Shown here: piece by piece, positions 11,538 to 22,466 of the stretch
Position numbering within the stretch: the stretch's first letter is position 1
How the letters are laid out: each line of letters opens with the position of its first letter
From: Teratosphaeria epicoccoides
Taxonomy: Eukaryota; Ascomycota; Dothideomycetes; Mycosphaerellales; Teratosphaeriaceae
Reading direction: 5' to 3'
Assembly: GCA_021401465.1 (NCBI GenBank)
Contig: JADDMT010000034.1
Location: 124,001 to 188,000, forward strand
DNA length: 64,000 nucleotides
The notes under the pieces: model-generated
Seen by the model: only the letters and a program-made list of their open reading frames with translations
Database searches by the model: none
Told to the model about the DNA's origin: nothing
Made by a program: the position numbers and the translations under genes

Positions 11538-11982
11538 TATGCTCTCCGCGTAGGAAATCTGGACTTCAAGAAGGCACAGGAGACAGGCAAGGTAAGAGGC
11601 ACGAGGCTCAGGGGAGATTCTATAGCAGCCTGTTCCACCACGTAAGGAAGTGGACCTCCTCGAGACACGACTCAGCCTCCCAGTGTCGGTTGCGGACACT
11701 CATATTCATATAAATAGGCGTGTGAAGAAAGCGACTCGGAATCGTGGAGGATCTACTGCTGACTACAGTAAAGTCGCCAATTGGCCGGGATCGCTGTGAT
11801 CCTCTATGACCATTCCCTGGCTAAAGAATTGCCGAGGCATTCGATGCGACTTTCATCTCCATCCATTTACCAAGTTACCTGACGAGGGCGAAGATGAAGT
11901 CTCGACGTTTGCCTCTTCTACTTGAAGTGTTTGCTTCTCGTTCATCATTATTCCACATCGTCTCCACGATTGATCGCCCGGT
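11538..11982. promoter_or_regulatory. Divergent gap between hydrolase and b5-acyl-CoA dehydrogenase
   Basis: 445 bp between two start codons facing away from each other. A TATA-like TATAAATA lies at 11709-11716, 267 bp before the dehydrogenase ATG. It is the only such element seen here and could serve the plus-strand gene. Co-regulation of the two enzymes is possible but not shown. Confidence 0.35.
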
Positions 11983-13572
11983 ATGAAGGCACCTCTGACG
12001 CGGCAGGAAGTGCAAAAGCACACAGCAGAAGACGACCTCTGGGTCATCGTGGACCACAAAATCTACGACCTCTCCGACTTCGTCGACGCGCATCCTGGAG
12101 GCAGCGTAGTCCTTCATCAGGTCGCTGGTCAAGATGCAACAGAAGCTTTCTATAACCTGCATCGTCATGAAGTCCTTCAGCAGTACGGCTCCATGTGCAT
12201 CGGCACGGTTGAGGGCGAGAAGCCAGAAGTCATTGATCCTCAGCCTGGAGACTTAAGCCAAGTGCCATACGCCGAGCCATTGTGGTTGACACCGCAATTT
12301 AAATCACCATACTACAAAGAGAGCCACCGGAAGCTGCAGAAGGCAATGCGGACCTTTGTCGAGAAGCACGTCAAGCCCGAAGCCGAGCAGAAGGAAAAGG
12401 ATGGGACGTATATCTCTCAAGATTTGATCGACAAGATGGCAGAGAACGGCATCTTGGCTATGCGGTTGGGTCCAGGGAAGCACATGCATGGGCTCAAACT
12501 CATGGGTGTTATGGACGGCAAGGACTTTGACTACTTCCATGACTTGATCGTTGGGCAAGAGTTGAACCGGCATAATATGCGAGGTTTCCAGGATGGTAAC
12601 ATGGCCGGCATGACCATCTCTCTCACGGCTGTACGGGAATGGTTGAATGATGAGGCATTGAAGGGAGAAATTACAGAGCAAGTGTTGTCCGGCAAGAAGA
12701 AGATGAGCTTGGCTATCACAGAGGCGTTTGCTGGATCTGATGTGGCCGGCATCCGCACCACTGCAGAGCTGAGCGAAGACGGCAGTCATTACATTGTCAA
12801 CGGTACCAAGAAGTGGATCACTAATGCGGCATTTGGCGGTAAGCACGGCACTGTGAAACACCAACGCATACTGACCTTCTATCTATCACTCTCAGATTAT
12901 TTTGTCGTAGGCTGCAAAACTAAGAAAGGCTTCTCGGTTCTCCTAGTCGAGCGCACAGACGGGGTCGAGACCAAGCCAATCAAGACCTCCTACTCTCCCA
13001 CCGCAGGAACGGCCTACATCGAATTCGACAACGTCAAGGTACCACGAAACCACCTTATGGGACCAGAGGACAAAGGCTTCCAAGTCATCATGTCCAACTT
13101 CAACCATGAGCGCTGGATGATGTCCTGCGCCACCGCCCGCTGGTCCCGCACCATCCTCGAGGAGTGTTTGAAGTGGTCGCACCAGCGCCTCGTCTTCGGC
13201 AAACCACTTATTACACAACCCGTGATACGTCAAAAGATCGCGAGGATGATTCAGCTGGTGGAAGCTGGGCAGGCGTGGCTGGAGCAGACGACGCATCAGA
13301 TGAACAATATGAGCTATGCGCAGCAGTCGAAACTTCTTTCTGGACCGATTGGGTTGTTGAAGACCTATGTGACTCGATGCGCGCATGACATTGCCGATGA
13401 TGCGACAAATATCTTTGGCGGGCGGGCGCTGACCAAGGGTGGGATGGGCAAAAATGTTGAGATCTATAGAACGACTTACAAGTTTGATGCCATTTTGGGT
13501 GGTACCGAAGAAATTTTGGCCGATCTGGGGGTGCGGCAGGCGATGAAGTTCATGCCTAAAGCTATGTTATAG
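11983..13572 (+). CDS. Cytochrome b5-domain acyl-CoA dehydrogenase
   Basis: FAD-dependent acyl-CoA dehydrogenase with an N-terminal cytochrome b5 heme domain. Exons 11983-12838 and 12896-13572 give 510 residues. Residues 4-75 are cytochrome b5: heme-ligand HPGG at 37-40, with the second histidine in YNLHRH near 60. Residues from about 105 onward form the dehydrogenase: a helical N domain, the flavin-contacting segment around AITEAFAGSDV, a middle beta domain (KKWITNAAFG, then DYFVVGCKT), and a helical C domain with ATNIFGGRAL and the catalytic-loop region ILGGTEEI. The 57-bp intron 12839-12895 (GTAAGC..CTGAC..CAG) is a multiple of three without a stop. An unspliced reading therefore adds 19 residues that break the conserved FGDYFVVG join. 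Such b5-ACAD fusions occur in fungi, probably acting in oxidation of unusual acyl-CoAs; the substrate is unknown. Confidence 0.92.
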   Translation: MKAPLTRQEVQKHTAEDDLWVIVDHKIYDLSDFVDAHPGGSVVLHQVAGQDATEAFYNLHRHEVLQQYGSMCIGTVEGEKPEVIDPQPGDLSQVPYAEPLWLTPQFKSPYYKESHRKLQKAMRTFVEKHVKPEAEQKEKDGTYISQDLIDKMAENGILAMRLGPGKHMHGLKLMGVMDGKDFDYFHDLIVGQELNRHNMRGFQDGNMAGMTISLTAVREWLNDEALKGEITEQVLSGKKKMSLAITEAFAGSDVAGIRTTAELSEDGSHYIVNGTKKWITNAAFGGKHGTVKHQRILTFYLSLSDYFVVGCKTKKGFSVLLVERTDGVETKPIKTSYSPTAGTAYIEFDNVKVPRNHLMGPEDKGFQVIMSNFNHERWMMSCATARWSRTILEECLKWSHQRLVFGKPLITQPVIRQKIARMIQLVEAGQAWLEQTTHQMNNMSYAQQSKLLSGPIGLLKTYVTRCAHDIADDATNIFGGRALTKGGMGKNVEIYRTTYKFDAILGGTEEILADLGVRQAMKFMPKAML

Positions 13573-14686
13573 ATGTAGATGCATCGCGAGCTCCCAATTT
13601 GACATCAGAGTACGTCGTCATCTCTGAAGATGCTTTACTGTGCGACTCCACTTATATTCAGTGCTCTTCATTAAAAGTGTATTACGATCCTGTCGCTCAA
13701 GCCATGGCCGGAAGATCTTTCTTTTCCCGGTCTGTGCTGTTTGGACGACCAGCATTCAAATGAGCGCTGCTGGGCGTCCTCTGTCGAATGGATCGATGCT
13801 GGTGGTCGCTCAGATGCGGCCGCTCTCAGTTCATGATGCCTGGCATGCTGGTAGTGCGTTGAGAGTGCATACTGTCAATACCCACTGGCTCGACTCTGTG
13901 CAGAGGGCATGTCCCTCGAACAGTCGACGAAAGGTGACCCCAGCTTGCTGTGCCTGCGCGCCAACTCAGAGGCGGCAAAACACCATGTCTCGCAAGGCTC
14001 AAGCACTGAGGCAGAAGTCTCACCCGATTGCTTTCGAGCCAGTCCAAGTATTACAGCTCAACTCACTCGAGCAGTACTGACTCTGCTGAAAGAAAGTAAC
14101 GCCCACCCATTGATTGCAATGCCTGTACCCAGTCGCATTTACCACACAGTCTGCGACCTGCGCGCCCGTCAGAAGGTCAAAGCTTAGATACTCAGCCGAT
14201 TCGAATGCGGAATCAGGTCCTCAGCCTTGCAGATGGCGCCGGTATTTGGGCAGTGATGCGGGAGAGAAGCTTTTTTTCTGTAACCGGGGTGAGGCTGCGT
14301 CCCGAATTGAGATTCAACACAAGCAGCGATTGCTAGCAGGGTCCAGGCGCGAATGAGGCGATTTCACAATGTAATATGCAGCAGATGGTAGAGGAGGCGA
14401 TGAGACTGTGAGACCAGAGTGAAGTCGACTTGAAGTTGATTTTGGAACATGAGTGGAAAAACCAGCACGGACTGAGTCAGCTTTGATCCCGCAATAACTC
14501 CATTCCCGCTGTTGATGCATCCCAGTATCTGTTGGTGTCTGTTCGCATGGTATATTGTGCTTCATCATAGCTGATACGTCATGTCCTAAGGCACGTCCCT
14601 GCAACATCATATAATACCTCAGCCTCGTCCGATTTCACCCAACGCGAAGTCCCAGTGCTATAGAGCTTCGCAGATGTTCCTCATCG
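13573..14686. other. Intergenic, no gene recognised
   Basis: 1.1 kb between the convergent ends of the b5-dehydrogenase and the first 7TM gene. ORFs up to about 145 codons occur, but in overlapping frames and without motifs. I see no repeats or RNA gene. Confidence 0.5.
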
Positions 14687-16177
14687 TCATATCCATTTCG
14701 GCTCTCCTTGGTATAAATGCTGAGAGTGTGCTGACCCTGGTAGCGCTTGTCCCTGCCTTGGGTCCCATCTCGGGCCAAGAGTTCTCACATCCAAGTCGCG
14801 CGCGTCCTTTTCTTTCCGTAGTAGCTCACTGGTACTGGCTGTCTCAGTCCCTTCGAGCGACGAGTGGGACTGTCCCGGCTCGGCGAAGTCATGTTGCACC
14901 GTCGTTGTGACTCTTATGTCGGTGGGTGGGCAAGGGCATATGCCCAGCTCGACATCGTCCCGCACCGCGTCTCCAGCGAAGGCACGCGTCCCAGTGTATC
15001 CGACATAGTAGGGTTCTGCATATTCATCAAACCGCGCTTTGCAATGCGACGAAGTGCTGTCCGGCACGCTGGCGCAATGGCTTGTCCGTCTATAATCGTT
15101 GAGGATCTTCGCACCGATCATGGCCTTGGCCGCCGGGAGGACTCCACGCCTTGCGGTGGATGTACTGGAGTCGGTCCGCGATGTGAAGAGCTGAGGCATG
15201 ACCTTTGTGATAAGCCCTTTCAGTGTGGGTAGGCATGAGCACATGATGCCAGTTTGGATTTCGAGCATGCTCCAAAGCGCGGTTTGTCCATTGTTCAATG
15301 TCTGATCCTTCGCTGTAGATACTGCGATCAAGCTCTCGATACGAAGCATCGACACGATGCACGTGAAGCCTCCCAGCGCGAAAACGATCGTCAGGACAAT
15401 TTTAGTCCGTTTTGCTAGTTGCAGGGTTCCAATCACTGGAATGGGGAGTATGGCGATAGCGAGGTCGGTAATAATATTGCACGCTGCATTGGCAAACCTG
15501 GTTTCTGTGTCAGTCTCATAGCGTACTGGGCGCGAAGCGAGAGACAAACCACACAGACTCCCTGTCCAAGCATTTTGCGTCCGTGATGGTATAGTCCCAG
15601 AAGCCTACTATGGGCCAGCAAAAGACTATAGAGCTGATGATAGACCAGAGCTCATATAGGAAAACGGCTGCCATGGTAGCGCGGACAGCATACGCGAATG
15701 GCTTGCTGCTGGTTGTGAAGATTCGGAGATATTGCACCAAGATGCTGAACTTGGTAAAGCACAGGGCGACGTTGTAAATGATGATCGAGCAGTAGAGGGC
15801 CTTCAAGGTAGTCATGAGTTCGTGGGCAGAGAGTGATGCAATGGGTCTGCTCATGCCATATTTTACTGCAATCTCTATTCAGCACTTGCTGACTTGTGGG
15901 TGGGTGTCCATCTACTGACCTTCAATGCCAGTACATACTCCAAGGCCTATGTCGAAGACCTACCGACCAATCAGTTCAGGAGACCTTCTCGATGATGGTC
16001 AGTCAATGCGGCGCAGGGACTCACCATAGCTATGGTGATTAATATGTCGTCGACACCCGCATTCTTGACGATATGTAATCGCGTAAGTAGACGCAAAACG
16101 ACCGTCGTGAAGGCCAGAGCCGTGAACGCGATCGTCATGCCCAGTACGACATGAGGCGACGCGTAGCCTGAGACCAT
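14687..16177 (-). CDS. Fungal-rhodopsin-type 7TM protein (PTH11-like family), copy 1
   Basis: Integral membrane protein, predicted 439 residues in four exons: 16177-16025, 15959-15920, 15865-15550 and 15497-14687. Introns are 65, 54 and 52 bp. Joins were chosen so that family motifs read through: KNAGVDDILITIAM, then VFDIGLGVCTGIEVKYG, then DRESVW joined to FANAACNIITDLAIAILPIP. Seven hydrophobic segments are visible, ending in the typical LEIQTGIMCSCLPTLKGL helix. The roughly 150-residue tail is polar and variable. The family is greatly expanded in filamentous ascomycetes. Some members (Pth11 of Magnaporthe) sense surfaces or ligands through G proteins, but this copy lacks an N-terminal CFEM cysteine domain, so its role is open. 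The exon structure is self-consistent, with one unbroken frame. Confidence 0.85.
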
Positions 16178-17714
16178 GGCTGAGGTATTCGAGGAACGTC
16201 GTACTATTTCCCGTGTATGGCAGAGCGCATTGCTCACGGCATAGATCCTGCGAGACGTGCGTGGGAGACACAGCTGATACGGCAAGCGATATGGTTATCG
16301 CGTCCTCGTTCAGAACTTTTCCAGAGCAGTCGGGAGCGATCGACCCGAAAACCACGTGTAGGCCGGCGTCGCTTGTTACGGAAGATCACTCAGCGCTGTG
16401 GATCGATGGATCGAAGAATGGGAATCATGGATCCAGCCAGGCTGCTGGCTGGGGGACAGGCGGTTATTGCTGCCGTCGCAATTGCATGGATGCCTTTCCA
16501 GAAATGCCAAGTACTCCTGGGAAGTGAAAGCAGAGCTCCCACATGAAGTCTATGTACTCATCGGCGAATTGTGTCAAGGGTCTTTCTGGAGGCTTCATCG
16601 ACTTCCATGGACTCTACCCTGCACACACGCAGCGTTCACAGACTGTTTGCGCGACTGAACGGCGTGACTGGTAGTCGTCGCCGCCATGCGCAGCGCACAG
16701 TCGTGGTTCGCTGGATTGTCGGAGCTACAGATTAGCGCACGTCGATGGTCCCTCATGGCTGTCGACATCGGAATTTCACGAGTATGTCCCATGCACATGT
16801 TTCATTGCTCCTTACAGGCCCCAGTTCGCGGACAAGAAGCTGTGGCTGACCATACCATCACCACTTCTCGTCGGGGCTGCGGTGCACGTGGCACCTTGTC
16901 TTCATACGCAGAGCCAGTAGAAAGTCGTGGAGCTGTTCGCGCATGGGGCTTGAGTCGGCGGCTGCTGGCGAGATTGAAATTGAACTCTATCCCGAATCAT
17001 GTACTTGCTGTGACTAGTGGTCTGGGCGACCAGGGGGCAGTTTCAGAAGCGTCGCGCGACAGCACTTGGATGAGCAAGATCCGACTATGTCCCCCCAGCA
17101 TACAGCGTCACATCCGCTCTAGCTGCAGTGGTCACACTGCCAAGATCAGTCAGCAGCGGAGCGAAATGGAACGAGCATATCCCAGCTGGCCAGGAAGGTT
17201 CCGAAGCAAAGCTGGGCAGCCACCGGTGTGGTTAGGTTCTTCGCCCAGGCCAGTCAAGTCTCTGTCCCGAACGTGGAGTCGGCAGCCTATGATGGCATTT
17301 CCAAGCATTCGTGTAACTCTTGTTCGGTTTTGGTGAGGTTTGGCGCAACCACCAGCTCTTCCTCCTGTGTACATATAAAACCATTGGATCGCCCGAGCCA
17401 TCGCAGAGACGGGCGCCCATCCAAAAGATCCAATAATAGCAGCGGCACATGTGATCAGTCTTGGCCATCGAGATGAGATGGGACGCATGGGAGCTGGTGG
17501 CCCAAGCGTCTCTTGTGGACATTGGATTATTGTTGATCGATCAACCGAGGCTACTCTCCTCACCATTTCGATACCTTTGCCGGCGGCTCTGCGCTACGCA
17601 TTGAACGACGATGGTTGTAGGACTCTGTAAGTCTTCCATGTGGCACAGCCTCGACTATACCCCTGCTGCGATCGCTATCCGTTCACCTAGGTTGGTCTGC
17701 ACCAGTCAAGCCCG
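16178..17714. other. Intergenic, no gene recognised
   Basis: 1.5 kb between the divergent 7TM gene and the crotonase. ORFs of up to 216 codons (16686-17336) overlap each other on both strands and show no motif. A short minus-strand stretch near 16570-16450 reads somewhat protein-like but I could not extend it into a gene. Confidence 0.45.
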
Positions 17715-18626
17715 TTGAATACAGCGAGCTCCGAACTTGCCAACATGTCTGCATCGCCAGCGCTGGAATCGCGGCCACCGCCCACGCCGACATACGAGCT
17801 TTCGTATCCAGCTCCGTATGTCCTACTCATCACCATCAACCGCCCGAAAGCCATGAACTCCCTGCCGTACGCATCTCACTGGGAGGCTGATGCTCTGCTT
17901 CAATGGTTCGATGCTGAGCCGTCATTGCGAGTCGCAGTGATCACAGGTAACGGGAAAGCTTTCTGTGCCGGACAGGATCTTATCGAGCAGAATCAGCTCG
18001 CGGTCCTACGCGCCAAAGTCGCCAAAGGTGATGAACAGGCGAAAAGAACATTGCCAGATCGAAGGCTGCTTTGTCATCCATCGTCTGGCTTCATGGGAGT
18101 CAGCAGAAGAGCAGGCAAGAAGCCGGTGATTGCGGCTGTGAACGGCTGGGCGATGGGAGGTGGATTTGAGATATGCTTGGGTTGCGACATGATGGTTGCC
18201 TCTCCCAATGCTACATTTGGGCTGCCTGAGGCGATGCGAGGACTGTATGCTGGTGCGGGAGGATTATCGAGGCTGGTGAGACTGGCTGGTATGACAATCG
18301 CCAGCGAAGTAGCCATGTCTGGGCGTTTCCTTTCCGCTCAAGAGGCCGTACATTATCAGATCGCCAACAGGGTATCAAGGTCCCACGAGAGTTGTGTGCC
18401 AGAGGCTGTGGAGCTCGCGAGTAAGGTCGCCAACCTGAGTCCCGATGCAATCATCGTAACAAGACATGGGCTGAGACAGAGCTGGGAGCAGGCGAGCGTG
18501 GAACGAGCGAGTCAAGAGACGGAGCTTCGCTATGGAACCGCGTTGAGAGACGGCGAGAACCTGGGCATTGGATTGAAAGCGTTCGCTGAGAAGAAGCAGC
18601 CCAAGTGGGTGCCTTCGAAACTGTAG
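17715..18626 (+). CDS. Enoyl-CoA hydratase/isomerase family protein (crotonase)
   Basis: Crotonase-fold enzyme of 303 residues in one exon; ATG at 17715, with a second in-frame Met at codon 11 as alternative start. Residues 27-60 give the first strand and loop (VLLITINRPKAMNSL). GNGKAFCAGQDL near 75-87 and GWAMGGGFEICLG near 142-154 are the two oxyanion-hole regions that polarise the CoA thioester. A glutamate sits in the GLPEAMRGLYAGAGG segment, where hydratases carry a catalytic residue. Length is slightly above the usual 260-290 because of a proline-rich N-terminus. The last residues, SKL, are a canonical PTS1 peroxisome signal. A peroxisomal role in acyl-CoA breakdown is therefore likely. 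The exact reaction (hydratase, isomerase or racemase) cannot be told. Confidence 0.92.
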   Translation: MNTASSELANMSASPALESRPPPTPTYELSYPAPYVLLITINRPKAMNSLPYASHWEADALLQWFDAEPSLRVAVITGNGKAFCAGQDLIEQNQLAVLRAKVAKGDEQAKRTLPDRRLLCHPSSGFMGVSRRAGKKPVIAAVNGWAMGGGFEICLGCDMMVASPNATFGLPEAMRGLYAGAGGLSRLVRLAGMTIASEVAMSGRFLSAQEAVHYQIANRVSRSHESCVPEAVELASKVANLSPDAIIVTRHGLRQSWEQASVERASQETELRYGTALRDGENLGIGLKAFAEKKQPKWVPSKL

Positions 18627-19080
18627 ATACACAGGCTGCTGTGCGGACATGGATACCTGGCCAGCTGAGTTCGAGATCCCTACCTCTGCTCGTCCTTTCA
18701 CGACCATTCGCTTCACATTGACGATGCTGAACTGTGTCGACTATGAAGTTGAGTTGCTGCATAGATTCTCAACTCCTTGGTTGCATCAATTTGACCCGTT
18801 CGCTTACCATGCGTTCTCTCGCCTAGCCGGCGCTAGTACCTGCGCCCCACCTGCAGGGAGCCGTAGCATCTCACCGGTGAGATCGACTCGTCGTAAACGG
18901 ACACCTCCAAGGTCAAGAAGACGAGGTCAATATCGAATTTTCCAGCACCTGCTGTCTCGTTCTGTCGACTCATATCTGTCACAACGAAGATTCTTGGTGC
19001 GGTGATCATAAAGGGTTCCAGCAGCGCTTTCACAGAAGTCCTTCAGGCTGCGCCGCACAGCTGGAGCTGTTCAATTACCA
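18627..19080. other. Intergenic, no gene recognised
   Basis: 454 bp between two plus-strand genes. Short ORFs only. Presumed 3' UTR of the crotonase and promoter of the AAA ATPase. Confidence 0.5.
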
Positions 19081-21611
19081 ATGAGCAATCATTTAGATGC
19101 TTTGGTACCTCCGGATCCATTCCTTTTCGGCGAGGACGAAACCGAGGAAAAGGGACTGGCGCTGCTGAGAGCACAGATCCAACTCGACCAGCTTGCTGTG
19201 CCACCCCAGCTCCATGCTAGAAGGTCCATGATCAAACGCTGTGCCGACAACGACAGTTCCGATTCCGAGATGGATGCCGTAGAAGTTGGCCCGAAGGGCA
19301 AGGGCAAGGCGACGCTGACTCCGGACAGCAACGGCACTCCCAAGACAAAGGAGCAGGAGTATGTCAAGCTCGATCCTCGAGATATCGGCATGTCTGTCGG
19401 CTTGAAGCAGCTTTACTCTGGCAAGGAAGACAAACGCGGTCGTTTCACTTGGCAAACTACTATGCCAGAAGACCTTGGCAAGCCTGCCGAGGATGCTGAG
19501 AGTGAGAAGTGGGCTATCATTGTTCGGAATACCAAAGTCTTCAATGATCCGAAGAAGGTTTTGGCCATCCATTCCATTGTCATACAGAGCCCACTTCTCA
19601 AGGAACTGCTCAAAGACGTACTTGCAGACTACCCGGGTAAGCATGCTTCAAGCTGCTCCTGCACGAGTATTTTTGAGTTGACGACGAACTAGGAGTGACT
19701 GTTGGTCTGAAGCGTCTCGAGTTCTCTGGACGTTTTGAGCCCTTGATACATCGATGGCAACGGCTCAACGCCGTGATTGCTTCTCTCAAGGCAGAGCGAA
19801 CGACGACAGAAGTTCCTGCCGAACACGACGACCGCATCAAGCATGTTGAGCTTCTCCACGATCTTTTGGCGAAGGAGTTCAAAGACACTATTGAAGCATC
19901 GACTGACCTCATCGGTCAAGGTGTAATGACGTACGACCACCTGTGGACGTTGTTTCAACCTGGCACGTTCGTCTACAGCAAGCAACAGGGCCAGGACCGC
20001 ACCTTTCGCCTCCATTCGTCCAAGTATGGAATCGATCGGAACGGCAACCCTGTCTACTGGCTCACATGCCAGTATGTCGACTTCGATGGCAGCAGATGGG
20101 GCACCCAGAAGCTGAACATGAGCATATCATCTTTTGAAGGCACCCGACCCATCACCAATCTGCCGACGCTGCCTCTGGACTTTCATCAGGATAAGGCTGG
20201 CGTGATTGCCCGGCTGGTCGAACGTGGAGCCAAAGTTGAAAAGCTTGCAGGCTCACACTACCGCGCGTACAATGGTGTTGGGTGGCGGCTCAACAACACG
20301 GGAGGCAAGGATAAGTTCACCATTAAGGGCCGTGTGGTTCTTGACACGTATGGCTGGAACCGGTTCAACCCAAATATGAGTGTCTTCGTCACTCCACTGC
20401 ACATCAAAGAAGCCCTCGGTCCTCTGGGGCTGGCTGGGCGACTCCCACCAATCGGCGAGTATGGCGGCGATGATGAGTACGAAGGCGGTTACGATGAAGA
20501 CGAAGGCGGAATGCCCATGGATGGCTTCTTCGCTGACGAGGAGGATGATGAAACGAAGAAATTCGCCCTGACGGACGAACAAAAGATGATCTGCTCGCCG
20601 CTTGTACGCGGGTACGCGCTCAAAGAGAAAGTTTGGCTGAATCTTTTCGTCAACGCGGTGCTAGACATTGACTTTAACAGCCGGGCCTTCGACTCGCTCG
20701 TCCTGCCGAAGAACCAGAAAGAACTCATCTTGGGGTTTACGGCTACGCAGCAGAGCTACAGGAGTCAGTTCGACGACGTCATTGAAGGCAAAGGCAGAGG
20801 CATCATTTTGCTGCTTTGTGGCCCGCCGGGGGTCGGAAAGACGCTCACAGCAGAGTCGGTCGCCGAAGAGATGAAGGTGCCACTCTACATGATGAGTGCT
20901 GGTGATCTTGGGCTGGATCCACGGCATGTCGAGAGCAAGCTTCAAGGCATCCTTGACATGTGCACGCGCTGGAACGCCATTCTCCTGCTCGACGAAGCCG
21001 ATGTGTTCCTGGAGGAGAGGAGCCTCCACGAGCTCGAGCGCAACAAGCTCGTCAGCATCTTTTTGCGGGTCTTGGAGTACTACGAGGGCATCATGTTCTT
21101 GACCACCAACCGGGTGCAGACCTTCGATCAGGCCTTTCAGAGCAGGATCCACATCAGCCTGGAGTACCAGGAGTTAGATGTCAAGAGCAGGAAGACGGTC
21201 TGGCAGAACTTCCTCAAGCAGCATGACCTCGCCCAAGCCGCCGCTCGCGCGCGTCCGCCCAAGCCATTGCCGTCCGCAGCCAAGGCACCGGGCACGAACG
21301 GTGTCGCGGTCGACGGCGAGCGCGTCCATAATGGGACCGGCGGGCCGGCCGACGCGGAGGGAGACGCGCTCGCGCTGCGGCACCAGCAGACGCTGCCGCA
21401 TCAGCTGACGGCAAAGAACATTGACCGCTTGGCACAGCTGAATCTGAACGGGCGACAGATCAAGAATTTCTTGAAGACGGCTCAGCTGTTGGCGAGCAGG
21501 CGAGGCGAAGGCCTGAGCTACGATCACGTGGAGACGGTCATGGCGGTCACGCAGCATTTGCACAACACGACGCAGGAGAGCGAGAGGACGAAGCAGAGTT
21601 TGTTTTCTTAG
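19081..21611 (+). CDS. AAA-family ATPase with fungal N-terminal domain
   Basis: Predicted 824 residues from exons 19081-19636 and 19693-21611. The 56-bp intron (GTAAGC..CTAG) joins ADYPG to VTVGLKRLEF and restores one frame. The N-terminal two thirds is the unnamed region seen in fungal 'ATPase AAA core domain' proteins, including the YDHLWTLFQPGTFVYSK block. Low-complexity acidic stretches (GGDDEYEGGYDEDEGG) precede the ATPase. Walker A GPPGVGKT is near residue 561, Walker B LLLDEADVFLEER near 615, and the arginine-containing TTNRVQTFDQAFQSRIH follows. All nucleotide-binding motifs are intact. A second low-complexity insert (about 725-775) interrupts the C-terminal lid. Substrate and location are unknown; most relatives are uncharacterised. 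Confidence 0.9.
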
Positions 21612-22466
21612 CACATTTGCCCGTCGGCTTCGGGCCGGTCATTCGGATGTTTTGGTCATTTTCCGTCACGAGTTGTTTCCTGTAGAAGTCGCTGTGCGAG
21701 CGTGGAAGCGTTGACACGCTGATCTTGGCTTGTTGACGGTCGAAGTTGTTTCATCTATGCACGAGCATGCAGGTCGCTGCAAGCCCAATGGATGCATGCA
21801 TGCATGTATGCATGTGGACTGCCTTATCCATCGATGTGCTCATGACAACTTGCGTTATCCATCGATGTGCTCATGACAACTTGCCTTATCCATCGATGTG
21901 CTCATGACAACTTGCCTTATCCATCGATGTGCTCATGACAACTTGCCGTATACATCAATGTGCTCATGACCACTCGCGGTATCCATCATCAATGTGCTCA
22001 TGACCACTCGCGGTATCAATCAATGTGCTCATGACCACTCGCGGTTTCCATCATCAATGTGCTCATGACAACTCGCAATTGCCTCTACTACGCGCATGGT
22101 CGAAAGAAATGGTGCGAGCAGCACGACACCCCTCGTACGTCAGCCACTCACTCCACTTGAACCAGCCACAGTCGACCCTCCGCTTTGGTGCTGCCACAAT
22201 TGTCGCACGGTCGCACACGATACCGCCCTACCCTCCTCCAATTTCTTCCCTGCCGCTCCCAACACATTCAACAATATCCCCGTCGGCGCCCTCCGTCCGA
22301 CGCGCCGCCAACGCCTTGCGACGTAGCGCACGCCATCCCCGTCATCGGCGTCCCTTGACACCTGCTGCACAGCGCGCCGCAGACATTCACTTCTTTGTCC
22401 GTGGTCGCGCATGCTGGATTTCGGGTGGAGGCGACGATGCGGTAGCGCCATCTGTCGTTGGTCACA
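21612..22466. other. Intergenic region carrying a minisatellite
   Basis: 855 bp between two plus-strand genes. It contains a CATG-rich run (21791-21814), then the tandem repeat listed separately, then about 390 bp up to the next start codon. ORFs crossing it (for example 22025-22585) are out of frame with the gene and lack motifs. Confidence 0.5.
21823..22076 (+). repeat. Eight-copy tandem repeat (31/34-bp minisatellite)
   Basis: Eight head-to-tail units cover 254 bp exactly: six of 31 bp and two of 34 bp. All share the core atgtgctcatgac followed by aacttgc or cactcgc. Copies 1-4 are nearly identical (atccatcgatgtgctc). Copies 5-8 carry a second variant (caatgtgctcatgac), and the sixth and eighth have an extra 3 bp (atc). 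The two-block order suggests separate rounds of expansion. It starts 212 bp after the ATPase stop codon. Confidence 0.95.

Noticed and set aside
11538..11699. 54-codon N-terminal extension of the hydrolase
   Set aside because: Contains no signal-peptide pattern I trust at its very start, and the alpha/beta fold begins right after the internal Met.
16178..17714. Degenerate transporter or regulator gene
   Set aside because: Some hydrophobic or protein-like fragments on the minus strand, but no consistent set of motifs in order on either strand.
21823..22076. CRISPR-like array
   Set aside because: The units are directly joined with no unique spacers, and the context is a fungal nuclear genome. 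It is a minisatellite.
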